Below are positions 17,364 to 26,331 of a DNA stretch of 64,000 nt, piece after piece. The stretch is from Methylomonas sp. LL1 (GTDB taxonomy: Bacteria > Pseudomonadota > Gammaproteobacteria > Methylococcales > Methylomonadaceae): positions 682,001 to 746,000 of the forward strand of contig NZ_CP064653.1 of assembly GCF_015711015.1 (NCBI RefSeq), read 5' to 3'. Below the pieces are notes generated by a model. The model was not told the origin of the DNA and did no database searches. It saw only the letters and a list, made by a program, of their open reading frames with translations. The position numbers and the translations under genes are program-made. Position 1 is the stretch's first letter. Each line of letters opens with the position of its first letter.

Positions 17364-17661
17364 CCGTTTGATGGCCTCCGTGCATGAAACCGCTGAGGGT
17401 CTGCATGAGGCGGGCATCATGGATAAGCGTACTATGCGGGAATTTGACGAAATGTGCCTAACGCCTGTCAAACCTTTGCAGCCGGAAGAAATTCGCGCGT
17501 TGCGGCAGCGTGAACAGGCAAGCCAAGCCGTCTTTGCTCGTCACCTGAACGTTACGACCGGCCTGGTTAGCCAATGGGAGCGTGGAGAAAAACATCCAAA
17601 AGGCGCATCACTGAAGCTTTTGTCCCTCGTCGCCAAAAAAGGACTGGAGGCGATAGCGTAA
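17344..17661 (+). CDS. HTH antitoxin (HigA-like)
   Basis: 105 aa. The N-terminal half (MKKQYRSRLMASVHETAEGLHEAGIMDKRTMREFDEMCLTP) is the antitoxin neck. The C-terminal half, about 45-100 (QASQAVFARHLNVTTGLVSQWERGEKHPKGASLKLLSLV), is a lambda-Cro/C1-type helix-turn-helix with the SQWERGxKxP turn. It would bind the operator of its own operon and neutralise the partner toxin. Its toxin gene upstream is broken, so it is now an orphan antitoxin, possibly protecting against related incoming toxins. Confidence 0.88.
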   Translation: MKKQYRSRLMASVHETAEGLHEAGIMDKRTMREFDEMCLTPVKPLQPEEIRALRQREQASQAVFARHLNVTTGLVSQWERGEKHPKGASLKLLSLVAKKGLEAIA

Positions 17662-17868
17662 AACCAATGCCTGGTTTCAAATAGCCAACTTCAGCAAAGA
17701 ACGAATAATCTTCATCGTTTCCAAACTTCTCGTAACCACCCGCCGAATCCTGATAATCTCACCGGCCACAACATCTTGGTTTTGCTAGACATCAGACCGG
17801 ATCATGACAATCAGTGATCTGTCGATTCATAGTAAAATCGCCTAGATTTTTATTTGGTTGGATTCATC

Positions 17869-18330
17869 GTGAAAAGAAAAGCAAGAAAAATTCAGATACC
17901 ACAAGAGGCAGAATTGGCCATACAGCGTGGTAATAAAGTTGAAGCGGCCCGCTTGATACGGATCAAGAATGGTATCAGCCTGCTTGATGCACAACGGACG
18001 GTCGAGTCGGTTGCAAGCAAACACAAAGACGGTCATCAACTGGAACAATCTCCGTTGGATTCCAGGTCGATGAGCCATACTCAAGTCTTGTTTCCGTTAA
18101 TTATTGCATTAGTGGCGGTTTATCCCTTTCTGTATCAATCGCTAGCAGTCCTAGTGGCTGGAGACATGGATGGGCGCTGCGTTGACTCGCCTCTTGCCAT
18201 TTGCCAGTTGTGGCCGACCGTGGGTAATGCCTTATTTGGTGCGTCGAATGCTTATCTAGGCTATGTATTGCTCATGGGCTTGATTGCCTCCACGCTGATT
18301 GGACTGGCGTACCGGTTGTATAAGAGATAG
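17869..18330 (+). CDS. Membrane protein with an N-terminal L7/L12-C-terminal-like domain
   Basis: About 153 aa from GTG 17869; a TTG at 17854 in the same frame is possible. Residues about 10-45 (AELAIQRGNKVEAARLIRIKNGISLLDAQRTVESV) match the pattern of the ribosomal L7/L12 C-terminal fold seen in several membrane-associated small proteins. Then come a linker and three hydrophobic helices, SHTQVLFPLIIALVAVYPFLYQSLAVLV, FGASNAYLGYVLLMGLIAS and a short final one. Its function is unknown. It is followed by no partner gene. Confidence 0.6.
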   Translation: MKRKARKIQIPQEAELAIQRGNKVEAARLIRIKNGISLLDAQRTVESVASKHKDGHQLEQSPLDSRSMSHTQVLFPLIIALVAVYPFLYQSLAVLVAGDMDGRCVDSPLAICQLWPTVGNALFGASNAYLGYVLLMGLIASTLIGLAYRLYKR

Positions 18331-18462
18331 TTGCCTTCGATCTCACGGCCTGGTTTTATGATTGGAGAAAAGATTAAATGGCGGTTAATCCACATTAGCC
18401 GCCACAGGTTTTAACAATCGTCGCCTTCAACCTCCACGGGTTGAAGAACCTACAATGTGAAT

Positions 18463-18612
18463 TCAATGCGCCGACGGCAATTCTGGACTACGCCAAGCTT
18501 CCAATACAAATTCGGCCACTTCGGTGACGAACAAGCGAATCAATTGAAAACCAGCGACCAGCAAAATCGCTGCAGAAAACAGCATGGTCAAAGCCACGAG
18601 TAAAACTTTCAT
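18463..18612 (-). CDS. Small single-pass membrane protein
   Basis: 49 residues beginning MKVLLVALTMLFSAAILLVAG. One hydrophobic helix fills the first half, followed by a charged amphipathic half (TEVAEFVLEAWRSPELPSAH). GGAG lies six bases before the ATG, which favours this start. No family is recognised. An upstream extension to 18735 in the same frame has a less usual N-terminus. Confidence 0.4.
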   Translation of the reverse strand: MKVLLVALTMLFSAAILLVAGFQLIRLFVTEVAEFVLEAWRSPELPSAH

Positions 18613-18794
18613 AGCGCACTCCATCAAATCCAACAGGTTATCGATGGGGTGCATTGTTTCAGTTTTTACTGGAATATCAAGTCGATACGCTGCAACAAGT
18701 TGTTGCGAGCCAATAGCGATAGCTTGAAAACTCAAGACCTTGGCGAATGTAGTTCAGGTGAAATATTTTTTATAAACAAGCCGACTGTCGACGC

Positions 18795-19220
18795 TCACTT
18801 TGGCAGTTTCACGAAGCCCTGGTCATCCAAGAGAAAGAACGGGTTGTAACAGACTTCCCAGAGAAAACCATCGGGATCGGCAAAGTAACCTCGGAAACCA
18901 CCCCAGGGTGCTTTTTCTGCAGTTCGAATCAAACGACCTCCCGCAGCCATTGCTTCCCGCAAGGTCGTTTCAACGTCGCTTTCGGAAGCCACGTTGTGTG
19001 CAATAGTAAAACCCGGAAATCCCGAGCCCTCGGACGAGACATTGGCATCGTCAGCCAAGGATTCGCGACCAAATAAGGCAAAGGCAATGCAGCCAACTTG
19101 AAAGAAGGCGACAGCTGTCTGACTGCTCGGCGATTCGGTCCAGCCCAACGCACGATAGAAGCGGCGACTGCGTTCGAGATCAGCAACCCCCAAGGTGACA
19201 AAGCTGATGGTCTGTTTCAT
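18795..19220 (-). CDS. VOC-family (glyoxalase/bleomycin-resistance fold) protein
   Basis: 141 aa, one vicinal-oxygen-chelate chain. ISFVTLGVADLERSRRFYRALGW is the first beta-alpha-beta repeat. APWGGFRGYFADPDGFLWEVCYNP is the second, with a metal-ligand-type Glu in WEVC; a His or Gln ligand early in the first repeat is not obvious. Members isomerise, dioxygenate or bind small molecules, and the substrate cannot be assigned. It precedes the transfer region on the minus strand. Confidence 0.88.
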   Translation of the reverse strand: MKQTISFVTLGVADLERSRRFYRALGWTESPSSQTAVAFFQVGCIAFALFGRESLADDANVSSEGSGFPGFTIAHNVASESDVETTLREAMAAGGRLIRTAEKAPWGGFRGYFADPDGFLWEVCYNPFFLLDDQGFVKLPK

Positions 19221-19704
19221 GACGCTTTACCTCTCCAAGCTATAGAATCCTTTCGCCATAGAATATTCTCAATCGGTTAATTCAGTTGCATCCATAATGG
19301 TACATATTCCAGCCTAAATCAGCTATCCATTCCGAATCAAACCCTCATCGATTCCGATACGATTACGCCAGTAGCGAACTGGCTGAAGCCTTCAGTGAAA
19401 CTGTCACGATATACGGTGACGGCGCGCGTGTGCAGGCCATAATGCGAATGAACCCCGAGCAAGCCTCGAAAAAGCCAATGTGCAGGCAGCCCCGATTCTA
19501 CATTCGGGGAAAGCTAATACGCCTGGGGGAATTAAGCAAATGAAGATCCCAGGTGCTGCACCGGGGTAGTCGCGACAGCATGTACACAAGGAATAGAGGT
19601 TGACGGGGTGAATCTAGTGTTTGGCTGAGCTTGCGACTTAATATGGGTGCTTGTTTTCTGAGGGGCGACCAGTCCAGGTACCTGATGAAATCCATGGCCT
19701 GCCT
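19221..19704. other. Intergenic region beside the transfer operon
   Basis: About 480 bp between the VOC gene start and the stop of the DUF4400 gene. Plus-strand 19360-19480 has a short protein-like reading (DYASSELAEAF..., then IYGDGARVQAIMRMNPEQ) without a start, which could be a gene fragment. No complete gene, repeat or RNA gene is supported. Confidence 0.35.
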
Positions 19705-20337
19705 CTAAATCCGCTTTTGCGTATTGGCCAACAGCACGTTGACGGCATAGACCACGACAAAAACGCCCACCGGGACGGCTTGTGGCGGAATCGGAAACGG
19801 TAAGGTCAAGCTGACCAGCAATAGATACAGCGCGCCCAGAATCAAATAAAGACTGTAGCGATGCGCCATGGGGCTGGGGTAATCGAAATTGGTCTGGCTG
19901 ATCTTGCGCCGCACCAATCCGTCGACGACAAACGGCAGCAAGGCAGCCACCAGGTACGGCAACCAGATGCAGGCCGTCGTCAGGCGCTTGAACATTTGAA
20001 AGATCGTGTCCCAGAGCACGTTGAGCCGGCTTTCGATAAAGGGAAACAAATCGTTGCGTCCCACATCCTCGAAACCTTTGGACATCTGGCGTTCGCGCTC
20101 GGTCGGGATGAAGTAGCGGAATACGTTTTCTCGGATGCCGGTGGTGACAAACAAGCGATCAAACCAGCGCTGCGCGGTATGTCTGATCTGAGATTCTTTT
20201 GCAGCGCCAAAATAGCCGATCATCATCCGGTCTTCGGCGCGCTGCAGTTCACGCGTCCAGCGGTCCGACACAAAACTGGCCACCAGGATCACTTCCAGTA
20301 GCCAAAGCATCAGGCTGAACAGCAGATTGCGCGTCAT
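19705..20337 (-). CDS. DUF4400 conjugative-element membrane protein
   Basis: 210 aa with four predicted membrane helices: one at about 5-22 and one at about 117-140, then two near 165-205. The middle carries a charged segment with AQRWFDRLFVTTGIRENVFRYFIPT, which is the DUF4400 signature. Homologues follow traD in SXT/R391 and IncA/C plasmids. Its ATG overlaps the traD stop (ATGA), so it is the last gene of a traI-traD-DUF4400 operon. The biochemical role is unsettled; a partner of the coupling protein at the inner membrane is usually assumed. Confidence 0.9.
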   Translation of the reverse strand: MTRNLLFSLMLWLLEVILVASFVSDRWTRELQRAEDRMMIGYFGAAKESQIRHTAQRWFDRLFVTTGIRENVFRYFIPTERERQMSKGFEDVGRNDLFPFIESRLNVLWDTIFQMFKRLTTACIWLPYLVAALLPFVVDGLVRRKISQTNFDYPSPMAHRYSLYLILGALYLLLVSLTLPFPIPPQAVPVGVFVVVYAVNVLLANTQKRI

Positions 20338-22166
20338 GAGCTCGCGCCCTGACGATCTTCGGCCGAACGCAGTATCGGCAAACGCCCTTTGACAATCCGG
20401 CCGCCGGATAACTTGGCGATGTAATGCAAGTCAGGCAGTTGTCCGAGTAACTGCGGGGCAAACAAATCACCTTCTTCTTCCATTAGCCGTTCGCCGACAT
20501 TGCCGGAAAACACCGTAGGATTAGTCGCGCTAGTGGCTACGCCTTGGGTGCGCATGATGTATTTCAAGCGGGTTTTTGGCAGATTGTCGGTGATGTACTG
20601 CTGGGTCTCGCTGTCCATGATCCTCAGCGCGATCAGGTTGTTGACGTTACCCAGCACTTGCCGGGCTTTGTCCTGGGAACCGGTACGGGCGGCAAAATCG
20701 GCAAAGGTCTGGGTGGCGATGAACAGGCGAATCTTGGCACCGCGGCCTTTGTTCAACACCTGAATGAAGGGGTCGTTAATGACTTCGGCCGCCTCGTCGA
20801 CAAACACATTCACCGGTCGGTCCGTGACGCCGTAGTTGTAGCGATCACCGGCTACGGCCGCCAAATCGGCCAACAGAATCGAGCCAATGGCGCTGCCCAC
20901 CATGCCATCCGATAACGAGTCCAGACCGATATAAGCGACCTGGGCTTTTTCAATGATGTGGCCGGTATTGGTGATCGGCCTAAGATCGTCAATATCATGA
21001 GGGTTAGGGGAGAGCAGGGGGCCTAAAGAGCCCGAGGTCAGCATGTTCATGATCGGAATCAAGGAGGCGACCATCTTGCTGAAGTGCGCCCGGTCGTGTT
21101 CGAACAAGGACAATAGGCCTTCCAAATCCAAATTGGGCAGTTGGTACTGCACGACCTCCCGATAAAACCGAACCAAACCTACCGCTTTGGAATCGATGTC
21201 CTTGGCGTTTTTCAGGTAAGGCCGCGCCTCTTGCCGCCAATGCCCCAGATTGTTGTCGAAATAGCGTTCCAGGGCCTGAATCACCAACGTCGAAGGGCCG
21301 CCTTCCAGATAACGGCGCAGCTTAACCAGGGTAGGGCGCTCCTCAATCACCATCAAACCCTGAATCACGTTATCCAACGATTTTTGGCCAAAGGCTTTGA
21401 ACGGATCGTTACTGCTTTCGCTGGGCGAAATGGCGCTGATACGGCTGGCGATTTCCGAAGGTCGGTTGAAATTGTGCAAGGGATCGAGTCGGACGCTGTC
21501 TTCCGGAAACGCCGGGTGGAAATACACGAAACGATCCGGTCGCTTGGCCAAGGCGCAAGCCCGTTTGGCAGAGGCCATCAAATCTTTGTCGCCTTTAGGA
21601 TCGATGATGATCACCGCTTCGCCGCGCAACACGGCTTGCGTCACCAACACGTCAAAGGCGCGAGTTTTGCCGGCGCCGGTAGTACCGACCAGCAGCGTAT
21701 GGCCGGCGGTATGCTGCAAAGGCTGGCGGATATCGCTTTCGGAGACTTCCAGGCCGTGTATCCAGGCCGAGCCCATGCGTTGATGATCGCTAGGTATCAA
21801 AGTCGAGACATCGCGTTTCAAAATCTCGTAGGCCAATTGCGCGTGCTTTTGCACCCAATCGAATCCCCAGCCGAACCACAAGGCTTCGGGATGCTGTTTC
21901 ACCATCGCTACCAGCTTCTCGGCATCCAGGTATTGGAACCGAAACTGCCGCAACAGGCGTTTGCGGTACCAAAGATTCAACGCCGGCGACAACCGCCAAC
22001 ACGCCATCACGCCGCACGCCGTCATCAACCAATCGAAGGGCTCACGCGGCAAGCCCGACCAACGACTAGTCCAATATGCCAATCCGGCACCGCCCAACCA
22101 ACCCGAGATGGCATACACCTCGAAGATCGGCCGCCAGGGAAACTGGTAATCGTAATCGGATTTCAT
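20334..22166 (-). CDS. traD: Type IV coupling protein TraD
   Basis: A 610-aa VirD4/TraD ATPase that links the relaxase-DNA complex to the transfer channel at the inner membrane. Two membrane helices are at about 18-34 and 43-58. The Walker A motif GTTGAGKT lies at 161-168, Walker B at VNVFVDEAAEV near 440, and IKGRGAKIRLFIATQT is the usual following region. It overlaps traI upstream and DUF4400 downstream by four bases each. No frameshift is seen, so the coupling step looks intact. Confidence 0.95.
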   Translation of the reverse strand: MKSDYDYQFPWRPIFEVYAISGWLGGAGLAYWTSRWSGLPREPFDWLMTACGVMACWRLSPALNLWYRKRLLRQFRFQYLDAEKLVAMVKQHPEALWFGWGFDWVQKHAQLAYEILKRDVSTLIPSDHQRMGSAWIHGLEVSESDIRQPLQHTAGHTLLVGTTGAGKTRAFDVLVTQAVLRGEAVIIIDPKGDKDLMASAKRACALAKRPDRFVYFHPAFPEDSVRLDPLHNFNRPSEIASRISAISPSESSNDPFKAFGQKSLDNVIQGLMVIEERPTLVKLRRYLEGGPSTLVIQALERYFDNNLGHWRQEARPYLKNAKDIDSKAVGLVRFYREVVQYQLPNLDLEGLLSLFEHDRAHFSKMVASLIPIMNMLTSGSLGPLLSPNPHDIDDLRPITNTGHIIEKAQVAYIGLDSLSDGMVGSAIGSILLADLAAVAGDRYNYGVTDRPVNVFVDEAAEVINDPFIQVLNKGRGAKIRLFIATQTFADFAARTGSQDKARQVLGNVNNLIALRIMDSETQQYITDNLPKTRLKYIMRTQGVATSATNPTVFSGNVGERLMEEEGDLFAPQLLGQLPDLHYIAKLSGGRIVKGRLPILRSAEDRQGASS

Positions 22167-24505
22167 GGGGTACGCCGCAGTTGTAAACAGGTACCGACAC
22201 TTCGGAAATCACCATGACTGCCGAGTTCACGCATTAACTGCGTGCGGGTCAAGCCGGGTGTATTACTCAGAAAAGTCGCTATCGCCTGTTCGTCCACATC
22301 AAGCCATGCCGAGTCATCCCCAGGGGCTGGCGTTCGCGTCGGTGTTTGTTGCAATTCCTCCATCCAAGTTTTGATGGCTTGCCGGTAATGCTGTTTTTTG
22401 TCAGCTTTGGCTTTGGATGACTTGGCCGTCACGTGTTCTGGATTGTCGGGAGACCATGCAGCAGGCGTTGGCGGATGGATTCCCGGCGTGCTGGCCGATG
22501 GCGCTGAGGGCTTTAGGGTATTTTTCGGCGTGCGTTCGGCCTTCTGTTCCGGTGTCTGTACCGAAGATTCTGATTCGAGCGTTTGAGGCCGATGGGCATC
22601 GGGCGTGGTCGTGGTCGCCAACAACTGTTTGAACATGCCGCTCGGTTCACTGGCGAGGAGTACCCCACGGATTTGCTGGATCTCTCTGACTTTACGCATG
22701 GGCGAAAGCACATCGGTCACCAACCAACCTTTTTCCTCCAGAGTGCGAATAAACTGGTTGGCTTCCAGCTTAAGCGCATCGGGCGTTCTGGGAAAACTCA
22801 ACAAGCACTGTTGCTGTACGTCCAAAATATCCGTGCCCCAGCGCCACTGTTCGGCGGTGACGATAGCGGCCAGTTGAATCAGCCAGTGTCCTGCTTGACC
22901 TTGCGATGCCAGCCAGTGTCGGGCAACGTCACTTTGATCCGGCGCAGGATTTTGAGATGAAATCGATGCTGCCTCTGCGTCAATCGTGCTGTCCGAACCG
23001 CTATTTGAAGCGTTTGGCTGTTGATCGATTCTATCCGCCAAGACTTGACCCGCATGATCGTGTAGCCCACGGTCTCTGTCAGCGTCGGCATCCATCGCCA
23101 ACATGGCGGCTAAATCCACCGGGATGATCGGCTCAGCCCGTTGCGCAACATTCGGTTCAGCGCTCGCTGTTTGGATTACGCTGTCAGGTGTCTTCGTTTT
23201 TCGTCGTTTGCCTCCACTGGTATCGGCAGCCGATTGGCTGGTGGATTGGGAGGGGGCGTTGGCTGGGTTGGCAGGTGCAGACTCCGACACCTCACTGACT
23301 TCGATGCCATCCACCGCTACCGGCGGTTCCCCGCTGTACACCAGTTCAATCGAAGCCAGACGTAACATGAACAAGCTGCCGTTCAGGGTTTCGGTTTGCA
23401 TGCGCCAATAGCGAAACCGTCCGCCGTTCGGCAAGGTTTTGGGAATAGCCAGTCCGCGTTCGATCAAAATATCGGCCAAGGTATCTTCATCGCGGGGAAT
23501 GCCGGGGATGTGATCCTTGTCCAGCAGGGCCAGCATGTCTTTGACGGCGCTGCGCCAGACGATATGGAGACCCTCCTGGAAACGCCAGATGCGGGCGCCT
23601 TTTTCGTTGGCTAGCCATTGACCGGATTTGACCAGTCGACGCATCGCATCGCACAGGTAGCGTTCGATCGGCATGCCCATGGCCGATTCCAGGCCGTGGT
23701 AGTGGGCTTTCAAATCCCGTTCCACACTCCTGCAATCCGCGGCCATGACCAGTGCGTAGCATTTCGAGCCACGATCCAGACCGTGAATGGTTTCCAGCAT
23801 GGCCTGCATGATGTCCGGACCGGGTGCCAGAATGTAGGCGCGTGCCTCACGGGTCAATACGCGTTCGATGACCAGGGCCGAGAACTGTTCATGGCGCTTG
23901 TGACGATGCTCTCGCCAGCGTAAGAAATAACGATCGATGTGATGCTGCGCAGCCCAATCGGTCAGGTTTTCATCACAAGGATTCCAGGTATGTTCACCCA
24001 GTCTATCCGTCACGGCGATGTCCGATACCGGTTTGCCGATGTCATGCAATAAACCGGCAAAACAGACCGCCAGTCGCCAGCGCGGTTCCAACGCTTTACG
24101 TGCCTTCGGCGTAACATCGGTGGCAAACAGACAGTCCTGGGAGGCCAACGTTGCCCAGTGCGCGACTTCCAATCCATGCCGAAACAAACCGCCGGCACCG
24201 CGATGGTGATGCGATTCCGACGCCGGCAGCAGATGGCTGAAGGCCGCATAACGCGCGATCACCGGCAGCACGATGCTTTGAAACAGGGATTCCGGACAGG
24301 CCAAGGCCTGCTCAATAGACTGGATCAACTCGGTTTGTGTGCCGAGAATACGGGCCACCGGTGCAGCCGGTAAGCCTTTCATGAACGGCGGATAGCGCGG
24401 TATCTCTTCCTCCGGGCTGGCTGGATTTAACTCAGGCGCAGGTTTGCCGGCAACGAAGAAACGTTGCAGCCAAGGAATCGAGAACGGTGAACGCGTGGTT
24501 TTCAT
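22163..24505 (-). CDS. traI: MobH-family relaxase TraI
   Basis: 780 aa. Instead of a classical three-His tyrosine relaxase, it has the MobH/TraI_2 layout: ESHHHRGAGGLFRHGLEVAHWA at about 97-117, then an HD-type site in FAGLLHDIGKPVSD at about 149-161 and AAQHHIDRYFLRW at about 185-198. The C-terminal half is low-complexity linker plus a winged-helix-like region ending in the LTRTQLMRELGSHG turn. It nicks oriT and pilots the strand in SXT, R391 and IncA/C elements. It starts an operon with traD and DUF4400, and an inverted repeat with an AGTTTTCGC half lies upstream. Confidence 0.93.
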   Translation of the reverse strand: MKTTRSPFSIPWLQRFFVAGKPAPELNPASPEEEIPRYPPFMKGLPAAPVARILGTQTELIQSIEQALACPESLFQSIVLPVIARYAAFSHLLPASESHHHRGAGGLFRHGLEVAHWATLASQDCLFATDVTPKARKALEPRWRLAVCFAGLLHDIGKPVSDIAVTDRLGEHTWNPCDENLTDWAAQHHIDRYFLRWREHRHKRHEQFSALVIERVLTREARAYILAPGPDIMQAMLETIHGLDRGSKCYALVMAADCRSVERDLKAHYHGLESAMGMPIERYLCDAMRRLVKSGQWLANEKGARIWRFQEGLHIVWRSAVKDMLALLDKDHIPGIPRDEDTLADILIERGLAIPKTLPNGGRFRYWRMQTETLNGSLFMLRLASIELVYSGEPPVAVDGIEVSEVSESAPANPANAPSQSTSQSAADTSGGKRRKTKTPDSVIQTASAEPNVAQRAEPIIPVDLAAMLAMDADADRDRGLHDHAGQVLADRIDQQPNASNSGSDSTIDAEAASISSQNPAPDQSDVARHWLASQGQAGHWLIQLAAIVTAEQWRWGTDILDVQQQCLLSFPRTPDALKLEANQFIRTLEEKGWLVTDVLSPMRKVREIQQIRGVLLASEPSGMFKQLLATTTTPDAHRPQTLESESSVQTPEQKAERTPKNTLKPSAPSASTPGIHPPTPAAWSPDNPEHVTAKSSKAKADKKQHYRQAIKTWMEELQQTPTRTPAPGDDSAWLDVDEQAIATFLSNTPGLTRTQLMRELGSHGDFRSVGTCLQLRRTP

Positions 24506-24542
24506 GACTCGCTATCATGCCAGTCATTTTTTTGAGTCAATC

Positions 24543-24575
24543 TTCGAAAAACGCATAATTATCGAGTTTTCGCAA
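24543..24575. promoter_or_regulatory. Operator-like inverted repeat upstream of traI
   Basis: TTCGAAAAACG at 24543 and CGAGTTTTCGCAA at 24563-24575 form an imperfect inverted repeat in front of the leftward traI operon. The right half is the same as one found before traF (27257-27267), where the repeat is perfect. Two tra promoters therefore seem to share one regulator. The protein that binds is not known. Confidence 0.45.
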
Positions 24576-24633
24576 TCGAGCCCAAAAAAATAGTGCTTAC
24601 TGTGTCGAGTCTTCTTACTGTTTTGGAGACGAC

Positions 24634-25077
24634 ATGAACATGCGCATCGCCCCGTTTGCCGCCATCTTGCCCACCTTGCTCAGCGTGAGTTGTAACACCT
24701 TACCAACGCCGTCTGCTCAAGTCGGCGAAACCGTCATCGAATCCCTGATTCCCGCCACAGCATCCGAGGCTTGGCGTCTGGATATCACCCGGCAACCCAG
24801 TCGTTTGGGAGGCTCGGTATTGTGTGGATCGTCCATCGAACATGTGGTCAGGCTGGAGGATCCGGTCTTGTCGATAGCCACCGAGGCCACCGTCGAGGGA
24901 GAGAACCGCGATGAGCTCTCGGTTACACCCGACCCTCAGGCGGTAGAGCGCGCCTGGCGCAAATACTGCCATCACCAGCTCGATCTGACTGCAGCCGAGC
25001 GCGAATGGATCGAGAAACCCCCACTGCCGCCGACCGATCCAACCCGGCATTGTGATCCGCGTAGTTTGAAAAAGTGA
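24634..25077 (+). CDS. Hypothetical exported or lipoprotein-like protein next to trfA
   Basis: 147 aa. The N-terminus MNMRIAPFAAILPTLLSVSC resembles a signal sequence with a cysteine at about 20, although the residue three before Cys is not the usual Leu. The rest is soluble with PATASEAWRLDITRQPS, LCGSSIEHVV and a C-terminal charged helix. It ends seven bases before the trfA start. The family is unknown. It may help maintenance of the element or be an unrelated cargo gene. Confidence 0.6.
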   Translation: MNMRIAPFAAILPTLLSVSCNTLPTPSAQVGETVIESLIPATASEAWRLDITRQPSRLGGSVLCGSSIEHVVRLEDPVLSIATEATVEGENRDELSVTPDPQAVERAWRKYCHHQLDLTAAEREWIEKPPLPPTDPTRHCDPRSLKK

Positions 25078-25084
25078 GGTGGCT

Positions 25085-25951
25085 ATGACTCAACCAACTG
25101 CGACCTCACTGACCAATCTGACCGAACGCTTCCAGTTGCTGACGGAGCGCAAAAAAGCCCAACCACGACGTGTTGAGCCGCTAGACACTCTGCCCAGTTG
25201 GCCTGCCGGCATGCGCGGCACGCCAAATGCCTGTTTGCGCAGTGCCTTGTTTGCCGGTGTGCAGGGCAATGAACGGATAGCGTACAAAAAGCGCACCTTG
25301 CTGGCGGCTGTCGATGGCATCGAAGTCCGTTATCTGGGGGTTCAATTGAATCAGTCCGACCTGGATGTCTGGATGCAGATCGTGCATCTGTCCAGAACAC
25401 AATTGCCGGGCTTTAGCGTGACCTTCAGTGCCCATGCCTTGCTGACGGCGCTGGGTCGCTCGACCGGCAAAAGTCAGCACGAATGGCTAAAAGAATCCAT
25501 GGCGCGTTTGGGCGGTGCCTTCGTCGAAATCACCTACCACGGCCGACAGACCTTTGGTGAAAAGGGCTTTTTGCGCTACCACCGCGACGAGTCGACTCAG
25601 CGCTATGTGGTGGAACTGACCGAGTCGATGTTACGCCTGTTCGAAGACGGTTACACCCATATCGAATTCGAACAACGGCAGCAATTGCGGAAACAGCCAC
25701 TGGCGTTATGGCTGCATGGCTTCCTGTCGTCGCATGCCGCACCGTATCCGTTGAAACTGCAAACGCTTTACCAACTCAGCGGCAGTAGCACCCAAAATCC
25801 CCGTGACTTCAAGCTGCGGATGCGCAAAGCCTTGCAGGCCTTGGTCACTATCCGGGCTATTGAGCGCTTTGAAATAGATGAGGATGTCGTCAAGGTCCAA
25901 AAACAACCCACACCAGCACAAAAACGGCATCTCGAGCTCAGGCAACATTAA
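25085..25951 (+). CDS. trfA: TrfA-like plasmid replication initiator
   Basis: Chosen start ATG 25085, about 288 aa. The region from about 20 to 260 matches the TrfA family: MRGTPNACLRSALFAGV, YLGVQLNQSDLDVWMQIVHLSR, then HALLTALGRSTGKSQHEWLKESMARLGGAFVEI and a second winged helix with LRMRKALQALVTIRAI. TrfA binds iterons and opens the origin. Eight iterons lie immediately downstream (25962-26157). Having a plasmid initiator inside a chromosomal mobile region is unusual and suggests a plasmid-derived or self-replicating island. Confidence 0.9.
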   Translation: MTQPTATSLTNLTERFQLLTERKKAQPRRVEPLDTLPSWPAGMRGTPNACLRSALFAGVQGNERIAYKKRTLLAAVDGIEVRYLGVQLNQSDLDVWMQIVHLSRTQLPGFSVTFSAHALLTALGRSTGKSQHEWLKESMARLGGAFVEITYHGRQTFGEKGFLRYHRDESTQRYVVELTESMLRLFEDGYTHIEFEQRQQLRKQPLALWLHGFLSSHAAPYPLKLQTLYQLSGSSTQNPRDFKLRMRKALQALVTIRAIERFEIDEDVVKVQKQPTPAQKRHLELRQH

Positions 25952-25961
25952 CCAAAATGGC

Positions 25962-26157
25962 ACGGCATTCGACTGACGCACTTTTAGCCCGGTCGATGCC
26001 ACCCCGACACGGCATTCGGCTGACGGGCACACGGCATTCGACTGACAGAGGCACGGCATTCGGCTAACAAGGTAACGGCATTCGACTGACACCCCACGGC
26101 ATTCGGCTAACGCAAAGCACGGCATTCGACTGACAAAACACACGGCATTCGACTGAC
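25962..26157 (+). repeat. Iteron array, eight copies (oriV)
   Basis: Eight copies of ACGGCATTCG[A/G]CT[G/A]AC, starting at 25962, 26009, 26031, 26053, 26075, 26096, 26119 and 26142. The steps of 21-23 bp (first 47) put copies two helical turns apart, as needed for an initiator that binds one face of DNA. They begin 11 bp after the trfA stop codon. The two variant positions alternate between copies. This is the expected binding site of the TrfA-like protein. Confidence 0.9.
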
Positions 26158-26235
26158 GCTCGGCTCATTTTTTCGAATCGCTGTAGGCCTTGTCCGGAGT
26201 GGGCTGCAGCGATTTTTAACGGCACGAAAAAACGG

Positions 26236-26295
26236 GTGCTAATCTATTTATAATCTTTTTTTAATCTATATAAGGGGCTACGCCCCTGTGGATAA
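26236..26295. promoter_or_regulatory. AT-rich tract and DnaA box of the putative oriV
   Basis: An AT-rich run (26236-26272) lies about 80 bp after the last iteron, followed by TGTGGATAA at 26287-26295, the exact complement of a consensus DnaA box. Iterons, melting region and DnaA box in this order match iteron-plasmid origins. Function is inferred from layout. Confidence 0.65.
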
Positions 26296-26331
26296 CTTCG
26301 GGCCAACATGGCATCCGCAACAGATTGCCGA

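Noticed and set aside
17677-17769. 30-codon minus-strand frame VAGEIIRIRRVVTRSLETMK
   Set aside because: Protein-like composition but very short, GTG start without ribosome site and no neighbour context; possibly a gene fragment.
19360-19500. Plus-strand protein-like stretch IYGDGARVQAIMRMNPEQ
   Set aside because: No start, followed by stops; could be phage or ICE debris but no family can be supported.
20500-24249. Long plus-strand frames opposite traD and traI
   Set aside because: They mirror the third-position GC of the real minus-strand genes and contain no motif.
25962-26157. CRISPR array interpretation of the repeats
   Set aside because: Repeats are 16 bp, spacers only about 6 bp and no cas genes are present; the layout fits iterons.
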